A DNA stretch of 11,185 nt from Deltaproteobacteria bacterium (GTDB lineage: Bacteria; Desulfobacterota; Syntrophia; Syntrophales; UBA2210), in NCBI GenBank assembly GCA_016935935.1, contig JAFGPZ010000054.1, forward strand, positions 1-11,185. The letters are read 5' to 3'. The notes under the pieces were generated by a model, which worked only from the letters and a program-made list of their open reading frames with translations, searched no databases and was not told the origin of the DNA. Positions 7,505 to 11,185 of this stretch are shown here, piece after piece. Position 1 is the first letter of the stretch. Every line of letters begins with the position of its first letter. The translations under genes were made by a program, and so were the position numbers.

Positions 7505-7915
7505 ATGGAATATAAACTGGATTTTACGACATACAGCAATGCCCTTCAGAAAAATACGCTCATGGGACTAAAATGCAATGAGTGCGGTTCGTATACTTGT
7601 CCGCCGAAGATGACCTGCCAGGAGTGTGCCGGTTCGAATCTCGACATCGTTGAAATGGCCGGTGAGGGCACCATCGTGACCTTTACCCAAACATTTGTTG
7701 CACCCCAAGGTCGAGAGGCAGAGGCGCCCTACACCATCGTGATGGTTGAGCTAGATGAAGGGCCATGGATCATGGGGAACCTGATAGATGTAAATCCCGA
7801 CAAGGTAAACATGGATCTTATTGGAAAGAAGGTGAAACTCGGGCACAAGGTATTCCCAGGAGATCCATATTCGGCAGGACCAGCTGCACGACCGTTATTT
7901 TACTTTGTTGAATAA
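7505..7915 (+). CDS. DUF35 zinc-ribbon/OB-fold protein, thiolase partner
   Basis: This 136-residue protein has a zinc ribbon with Cys24-Cys27 and Cys38-Cys41 (CNECG and CQEC) followed by an OB-fold rich in beta strands (GEGTIVTFTQTFVAP near 53-67; GNLIDV near 91-96). DUF35 proteins form obligate complexes with thiolases of the preceding gene's group: BbsA with BbsB in benzylsuccinate oxidation, and the bridging protein of the archaeal thiolase/HMG-CoA synthase complex. There they help bind CoA. AGGAGGGAG just before the ATG gives a strong start. It is the last gene of the operon. Confidence 0.9.
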   Translation: MEYKLDFTTYSNALQKNTLMGLKCNECGSYTCPPKMTCQECAGSNLDIVEMAGEGTIVTFTQTFVAPQGREAEAPYTIVMVELDEGPWIMGNLIDVNPDKVNMDLIGKKVKLGHKVFPGDPYSAGPAARPLFYFVE

Positions 7916-7940
7916 TCATGGTTGAATAATAGAGTATCAT

Positions 7941-7984
7941 TAAATAAGAAAGGCAGAACTTTAAAATTCTGCCTTTCTTATTTA
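7941..7984. terminator. Operon terminator, 18-bp perfect stem
   Basis: Bases 7941-7958 and 7967-7984 are exact reverse complements around an 8-nt loop. The GC core is AAAGGCAGAA against TTCTGCCTTT, and the outer stem is A/T rich, supplying T-tracts in both directions. It lies 25 bp after the DUF35 stop and could stop transcription from either side. Confidence 0.88.
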
Positions 7985-8285
7985 TAATATACAATAATTT
8001 TTTCGCTGCAGTTGTAACCGCTTTTTAATTCAGTGCTTTGCAACATAAGAATCTCATATCATTAGAGTTTTCTTAGATCTTCGATTGGTGACAGCTGATA
8101 ACTATTCAATCTGTGCCGATTGATGACAGTATGATATTGTCGTCTTGAAATAATAGAGTCTCTCTGATGATATGAGTTTGTTAGCTTGAGCGGCTTTCAT
8201 CTCGGACACACTCTTCATATCACAGTCTCACTGAAACCATATCCCGATGCACTATCGATAACTGCTCTTTACTTTAAACAAACGC
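7985..8285. other. Non-coding gap between operon and toxin-antitoxin locus
   Basis: I see no convincing gene in these 301 bp. An imperfect direct repeat of 13 bp (CGATTGGTGACAG at 8082-8094 and CGATTGATGACAG at 8117-8129) occurs with a 35-bp period; its meaning is unknown. Base composition is more A/T rich than in the operon. Confidence 0.5.
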
Positions 8286-9098
8286 TCATATTTCAGTTAT
8301 TCGAGTTGCATCTGAGTATGGTATCAAAGCACCTATATTTTTTTCTTTCCAAACTATTTCCCTATGTGCTGCTGCATATATGTCCTTGTTCTTCGGAAAG
8401 GCCATAGCAATTTTTCTTACTATTTTTCCCTCATCGGAACTTAAGGGATCAGCATCGTCTGTATCAGCACGCCTGATTTCATCGACCAATTCTCTGTAAT
8501 TATTGATCTGTGGACCATAGGGAAGGGCAGCGTACGTTGCCCCGCTTATGCTTTCGCCATATTCACGATAGGCGAGCATATCTGCGTACCATGCATATTT
8601 GGCGGCATAAAGAAATTTATCTTTTTCTTTAAGTATTGTGCGGCCGAGCGACATTTCGAACTGACTCAACAAAAGGTGTAACCTTTCCAAAGTAAAATCT
8701 CTATTTCCCGTATAGACGTTTCCGCTCGCTTTCCCCTCCAGGGCTGCTCGAAGTGCTTTGTCCATTGATTTTGTCTGAATTTGTGATCCTTCCCATCGTT
8801 TTATGCTCGCAATGCCGACTTTTGTTCTGTCGGCCAGATCTTGTTGCGATAGCTTTAGTTCTTTTCTTTTTTCCTTAATTTTTTCTCCCGAAAGAAGTCC
8901 GGTTGTTTCCCGATATGCATCAGAAATTCTTTTTTGAATGGCGCTTGCTTGCTTTACTGTCGCCGCCTCAGTATTACACACCGGGCATATGAAGCATTCT
9001 GTTTCATACTTTACATCAACGCCCCTGAACTTAATATTTTTCACTTTTTTGTGCGGGTGCATATTTTGATTATCTTTAGGGCATCTAAGATTTTTCAT
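8286..9098 (-). CDS. Panacea (SocA/DUF4065) antitoxin with MqsA-like zinc finger and XRE HTH
   Basis: The frame opens at 9152, but GAAGGA 8-9 bp before the ATG at 9098 and the position of the Cys-rich domain favour that start, giving 270 residues. Order of domains: Cys-rich N-terminus (Cys6, Cys35, Cys38, Cys41), as in MqsA-type antitoxins; XRE helix-turn-helix near 70-120 (IKEKRKELKLSQQDLADRTK, then IKRWEGSQ); Panacea/SocA domain near 135-250 (KFLYAAKYAWYADMLAYREY, ATYAALPYGP). Panacea antitoxins neutralise many unrelated toxins, and the HTH should repress the operon. Its start overlaps the end of the upstream gene by 14 bp, showing translational coupling to the presumed toxin. Confidence 0.88.
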   Translation of the reverse strand: MKNLRCPKDNQNMHPHKKVKNIKFRGVDVKYETECFICPVCNTEAATVKQASAIQKRISDAYRETTGLLSGEKIKEKRKELKLSQQDLADRTKVGIASIKRWEGSQIQTKSMDKALRAALEGKASGNVYTGNRDFTLERLHLLLSQFEMSLGRTILKEKDKFLYAAKYAWYADMLAYREYGESISGATYAALPYGPQINNYRELVDEIRRADTDDADPLSSDEGKIVRKIAMAFPKNKDIYAAAHREIVWKEKNIGALIPYSDATRITEI

Positions 9099-9462
9099 TT
9101 TCTTGTTCCTTCTTCCGATCCTGATGGAAGGATACGAGCCATACATTTTCATCTTTCAGAACATACTTTATATATACGTCACAACCGAAACGTTTCGACA
9201 CAACTTTAAATGCGAACAGGTCGTGATTAAGAATACCCTCCTCATATGATTTTTGTGGTGGATAAGAACCAACGTAGTGCTGAGGAGTGATATCTTCAAG
9301 ATGTTCTAAAAGCACAGTGTCTATTTCTTTGACCTCGTACCCCAGCTCCAATGCATGTATAATTATAACGTCTTGGTCAAGAAGGTAGATTCTTTCTTTC
9401 GATATCGCCTCTTTCGCTTTCGCTATTTTATTGTAGAGTTCTTTATACGATGGTCTTTTCAT
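9085..9462 (-). CDS. Putative toxin paired with Panacea antitoxin
   Basis: This 125-residue soluble protein was not assigned to a family with certainty. Its place (first gene, 14-bp overlap with the Panacea antitoxin, palindromes upstream) identifies it as the likely toxin. A helical N-terminus (KELYNKIAKAKEAI) is followed by strands ending in DVYIKYVLKDENVWLVSFHQ (95-114). That end recalls the MqsR toxin tail (VYLKI...VSFK), and toxin-first order also matches mqsRA, but MqsR is shorter (98 residues in E. coli) and its final Lys aligns with His113 here. A distant MqsR/RelE-fold RNase is possible; other folds are not excluded. No clear ribosome binding site precedes the ATG, so the start is uncertain. 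Confidence 0.65.
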   Translation of the reverse strand: MKRPSYKELYNKIAKAKEAISKERIYLLDQDVIIIHALELGYEVKEIDTVLLEHLEDITPQHYVGSYPPQKSYEEGILNHDLFAFKVVSKRFGCDVYIKYVLKDENVWLVSFHQDRKKEQENEKS

Positions 9463-9469
9463 AAAAATA

Positions 9470-9483
9470 GTATCAATTGATAC
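9470..9483. promoter_or_regulatory. Perfect 14-bp palindrome before the toxin start, candidate operator
   Basis: GTATCAATTGATAC is a perfect dyad ending 7 bp before the toxin ATG on the - strand. TTGACA (9493-9488 on the - strand) abuts it, but the only -10-like hexamer that fits (TATTTT) would place the transcript start inside the gene. The site may be an autoregulatory operator for the HTH antitoxin rather than a core promoter. Confidence 0.5.
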
Positions 9484-9563
9484 CTCATGTCAAGTATTAT
9501 TTCGGTGACAACCTTCATTGATTATATCAGCCCGTATAATTACAAAAACACATTGGCAACATA

Positions 9564-9592
9564 ATGCTAATCAGTATAATACTGATCTGCAT
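9564..9592. promoter_or_regulatory. 29-bp nested dyad upstream of the toxin-antitoxin pair
   Basis: ATCAGTAT and ATACTGAT flank a single A, and an outer ATGC/GCAT pair is concentric with them. On the - strand TTGACG (9619-9614), 17 bp and AATTAT (9596-9591) form a weak promoter whose start point would fall inside the dyad, as expected for a repressor site. A + strand TTGGCA/TATAAT pair (16-bp spacing) also runs through it. It also lies 77 bp after the HicB stop, so it could be a hairpin ending that transcript, although no T-run follows. Confidence 0.5.
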
Positions 9593-9668
9593 AATTCACG
9601 GGGAAATAGATCACGTCAAGGGATATTCGCAATTTCGAGTTTGGAAGGTATGAGATTATGGAGTCCAC

Positions 9669-9860
9669 TTATGTGGTCTTGGCCGATTGTTTCATTTTTC
9701 CAATAACATCAACGCACTCCTTTATTGCGTCCTTGATCATTTCAATAGCTTCTGCAACAGTATCTCCCTGAGATGAGCAGCCGGGTATATCGGGACATTC
9801 AACCCAGTGCCCCCCATCTTCCGTATCGGAATGAAGAATCACAGAATATTTTTCCCCCAT
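9669..9860 (-). CDS. HicB-family antitoxin, apparently without HicA
   Basis: The frame opens at 9893, but GAGGT at 9872-9868 lies 7 bp before the ATG at 9860, giving 63 residues. YSVILHSDTEDGGHWVECPD followed by IPGCSSQGDTVAEAIEMIKD is the HicB fold (a degraded RNase H-like domain). The short C-terminus has no HTH or ribbon-helix-helix domain, so it probably does not bind DNA itself. HicA toxins normally lie beside it, but no frame with HicA features is visible within 200 bp on either side. It may be a stand-alone HicB or the remnant of a pair. Confidence 0.75.
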   Translation of the reverse strand: MGEKYSVILHSDTEDGGHWVECPDIPGCSSQGDTVAEAIEMIKDAIKECVDVIGKMKQSAKTT

Positions 9861-9984
9861 GACCTTGACCTCATGGTAACAGATTTGCCGCATCAGGAAA
9901 GTATATGGATTTAGTACAGATGTTTCATGTCGTAAATTCCAGGAATGGTAATCCTACAGAATTTTTAGTGTTCAGAACTTGAGC

Positions 9985-10650
9985 CTAAGATCCGACAGAA
10001 TCAAACCAAATCTTCGGTTCATTTTTGCCTGGTTTGTGTTCACCCCTTGCTATCGCAATCGTATGCCGTTGAAAATCTTCACGGCTCATAATTCCTGTAG
10101 AAATTTCTCTCGCCATAAGGTTATTTCTATCTTCTTGTCGGCCATACGTCCTGAATCCATCATGGAAAGTAACGGTGCCCTGCGGAATATGCCCGTAGAA
10201 AGACAGCGCGAATGAGACTTCACGGAGACCTCCCCCATGTTCGAGCACCGGCATATTGTCGACCCCGAATCTCCTGTAGCAATCCGGATGTCCGAATAGA
10301 CAACATCCTTGCGCATCCATATCTATGAGCCGTGAAAACCCTTCCCGTGTCAGGGCTTTGCCGATGCCCCGCCGCTGGTACTTCGGCAACACCGAAAGAG
10401 GCCCCAGGCCGTACCAGTTTCGAGTGCCGTCAGAAATACTCAGGGTAGAGAAGGCGACATGTCCGACCACACGGCCATCCACTTCCGCGACGAGCGATAG
10501 TGTGAGGGCATCGGCAGCGCGTAACGCCTCTATGATAAATTGCTCAGAGCGATTGCTGATTTCGAGGGTCTTAAATGCGGCAACAGTCACCTCAGTTATT
10601 GCGCCCACATCAGTATCTGTTTCGTCCCGGATAACGACCTTCTGATTCAT
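9985..10650 (-). CDS. GNAT-family N-acetyltransferase (YhbS-like) with C-terminal extension
   Basis: AAGGAG 6 bp before the ATG at 10650 fixes the start, although the frame opens at 10674; the product is 221 residues. VIRDETDTDVGAITEVTVAA starts the fold, and the acetyl-CoA-binding motif is LGPLSVLPKYQRRGIGKALT (near 86-105). FGHPDCYRRFGV and PQGTVTFHDGF match the YhbS group (COG3153). YhbS proteins usually end soon after the last motif; here about 45 further polar residues follow (GRQEDRNNLMAREI onward). The substrate is unknown. The gene stands alone on the - strand. Confidence 0.85.
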   Translation of the reverse strand: MNQKVVIRDETDTDVGAITEVTVAAFKTLEISNRSEQFIIEALRAADALTLSLVAEVDGRVVGHVAFSTLSISDGTRNWYGLGPLSVLPKYQRRGIGKALTREGFSRLIDMDAQGCCLFGHPDCYRRFGVDNMPVLEHGGGLREVSFALSFYGHIPQGTVTFHDGFRTYGRQEDRNNLMAREISTGIMSREDFQRHTIAIARGEHKPGKNEPKIWFDSVGS

Positions 10651-10984
10651 GGGTTTCTCCTTATAATCAACCATGTTGATAATTTCTTCAGTTTATCTCC
10701 AACATACTGGAACACAAATAACAATACCTGAACATATTGGTAAGATTACCGAAAAGAATTAAGCATTGTTGAGAAGCGAATTGCGGTTTAGAGTTTCAGG
10801 TATCGATTCCTGGAACCATAAAATATGATCTGAAAGGTCAGATACTGAAGGGTATCCTCCAACTGACAAAAAAATATTTGAGATTGAAGTCGAAGTGGGG
10901 ACAGAGAAAAGAACAGGATTAACATCCATTACTACTGATCTTCCCTTCACAAGGTGTCCAGTTAAAACGGGGGGCTACTTTACT
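10651..10984. other. Non-coding gap before the paired dyads
   Basis: No convincing gene is seen in this 334-bp gap; short open frames on both strands lack ribosome binding sites and family motifs. AACATACTGG (10701-10710) recurs as AACATATTGG at 10731-10740, 30 bp apart, upstream of the acetyltransferase and possibly part of its control region. The segment near 10950-10979 (GTGTCCAGTTAAAACGGGGG and neighbours) looks like the kind of sequence found at insertion-sequence ends, but no partner end or transposase is present. Confidence 0.4.
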
Positions 10985-11043
10985 CTTGACATTTAAATGC
11001 AGAACCCGTAGCAAATTTACGCGTATTGTTCATATCTGTCAAG
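10985..11043. repeat. 59-bp nested dyad, copy 1
   Basis: The unit begins with CTTGACA and ends with its exact complement TGTCAAG. At its centre (11004-11024) lies an 8-5-8 inverted repeat, ACCCGTAG and TTACGCGT, with 6 of 8 positions paired. Both dyads share the same centre. It aligns without gaps to copy 2, 86 bp further on, with 39 of 59 bases identical by hand count. It is the more distant copy from the gene start at 11139. Confidence 0.75.
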
Positions 11044-11070
11044 TCGGTCCGCTCGCGATCTCACATAATA

Positions 11071-11129
11071 CTTGACATTCGATGTCAAAACACGTAAGTA
11101 AATTACGTGTTCTGCTGACAAACGTCAAG
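11071..11129. repeat. 59-bp nested dyad, copy 2
   Basis: The unit has the same length and layout as copy 1: CTTGAC at the start, GTCAAG at the end, and a concentric inner inverted repeat (11089-11111) of 9 perfect base pairs, AACACGTAA and TTACGTGTT, around GTAAA. A further perfect 7-3-7 palindrome (TTGACAT/ATGTCAA, 11072-11088) occupies its left side. The unit ends 9 bp before the following ATG and overlaps the ribosome binding site, so a bound protein would block expression of the downstream gene. Confidence 0.8.
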
Positions 11130-11138
11130 GGCGATCCA

Positions 11139-11185
11139 ATGAAACTCGAACATTTTTTCAACAGACATCCGGTCTTTACGGGTGA
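11139..11185 (+). CDS. Start of a gene, possibly AbiEi-like antitoxin/regulator (3' truncated)
   Basis: Only 15 complete codons lie in the window: MKLEHFFNRHPVFTG. AAGGG at 11127-11131, 7 bp before the ATG, supports a real start. Proteins with the AbiEi N-terminal winged helix often begin in this way, with a short helix followed by HPVFT. AbiEi is the autoregulated antitoxin of type IV AbiE systems and binds two inverted repeats in its own promoter; here two dyads stand just upstream. The identification rests on very few residues and on context. Confidence 0.4.
   Translation, partial: MKLEHFFNRHPVFTG

Noticed and set aside
8186..8407. 73-codon + strand frame overlapping the end of the Panacea gene
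   Set aside because: It has no motif or ribosome binding site and overlaps a well-supported gene on the other strand.
9488..9493. TTGACA on the - strand as -35 box of the toxin gene
   Set aside because: The only -10-like hexamer at suitable spacing would start transcription inside the gene; kept only as context for the palindrome.
10759..10950. 63-codon - strand frame in the gap right of the acetyltransferase
   Set aside because: No ribosome binding site, no recognised motif, and it stands alone; it is more likely chance.
10985..11129. Reading the paired 59-bp units as a CRISPR array
   Set aside because: Only two diverged copies exist, each with internal dyads, and the 27-bp interval and 66 percent identity do not fit CRISPR repeats.

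Overview
The window most resembles a strictly anaerobic, fatty- or aromatic-acid-degrading bacterium of the former Deltaproteobacteria (Desulfobacterota, syntrophic or sulfate-reducing type). This is inferred from the PAS-LuxR regulator beside an acyl-CoA operon and from the protein families; no ribosomal or marker gene confirms it.

Left part (1-7984), all on the + strand: the 3' portion of a PAS sensor with a LuxR-type DNA-binding domain, a 305-bp leader region with a perfect 14-bp palindrome and a rho-independent terminator or attenuator, then seven catabolic genes. These are a family I CoA-transferase, an SDR 3-hydroxyacyl-CoA dehydrogenase, an enoyl-CoA hydratase, an acyl-CoA dehydrogenase, a MaoC-like hot-dog protein that appears to lack its catalytic Asp and His, a thiolase, and its DUF35 zinc-ribbon/OB-fold partner. 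An 18-bp perfect-stem terminator closes the set. Together they can activate an acid by CoA transfer, dehydrogenate it, hydrate it, oxidise the alcohol and cleave the ketoacyl-CoA, a full beta-oxidation turn. The composition recalls the bbs (benzylsuccinate) operon, especially the thiolase-DUF35 pair (BbsB/BbsA), but there is no benzylsuccinate synthase here and the CoA-transferase is of another family, so the substrate is open.

Right part (about 8286-11185), mostly on the - strand: an accessory region rich in toxin-antitoxin-like genes. A small uncharacterised protein overlaps by 14 bp a three-part antitoxin (Cys-rich MqsA-like N-terminus, XRE HTH, Panacea/SocA/DUF4065 C-terminus), with two palindromes upstream. 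Next come a HicB-type antitoxin without a visible HicA and a YhbS-like GNAT acetyltransferase with a C-terminal extension. At the right edge two related 59-bp units, each a nested concentric dyad, stand before the start of a gene whose 15 visible residues suggest an AbiEi-like winged-helix antitoxin.

Most unusual: the paired 59-bp dyads at 10985-11129, the Panacea toxin-antitoxin pair with an unassigned toxin, and the catalytically degenerate MaoC-like protein beside the thiolase-DUF35 pair.
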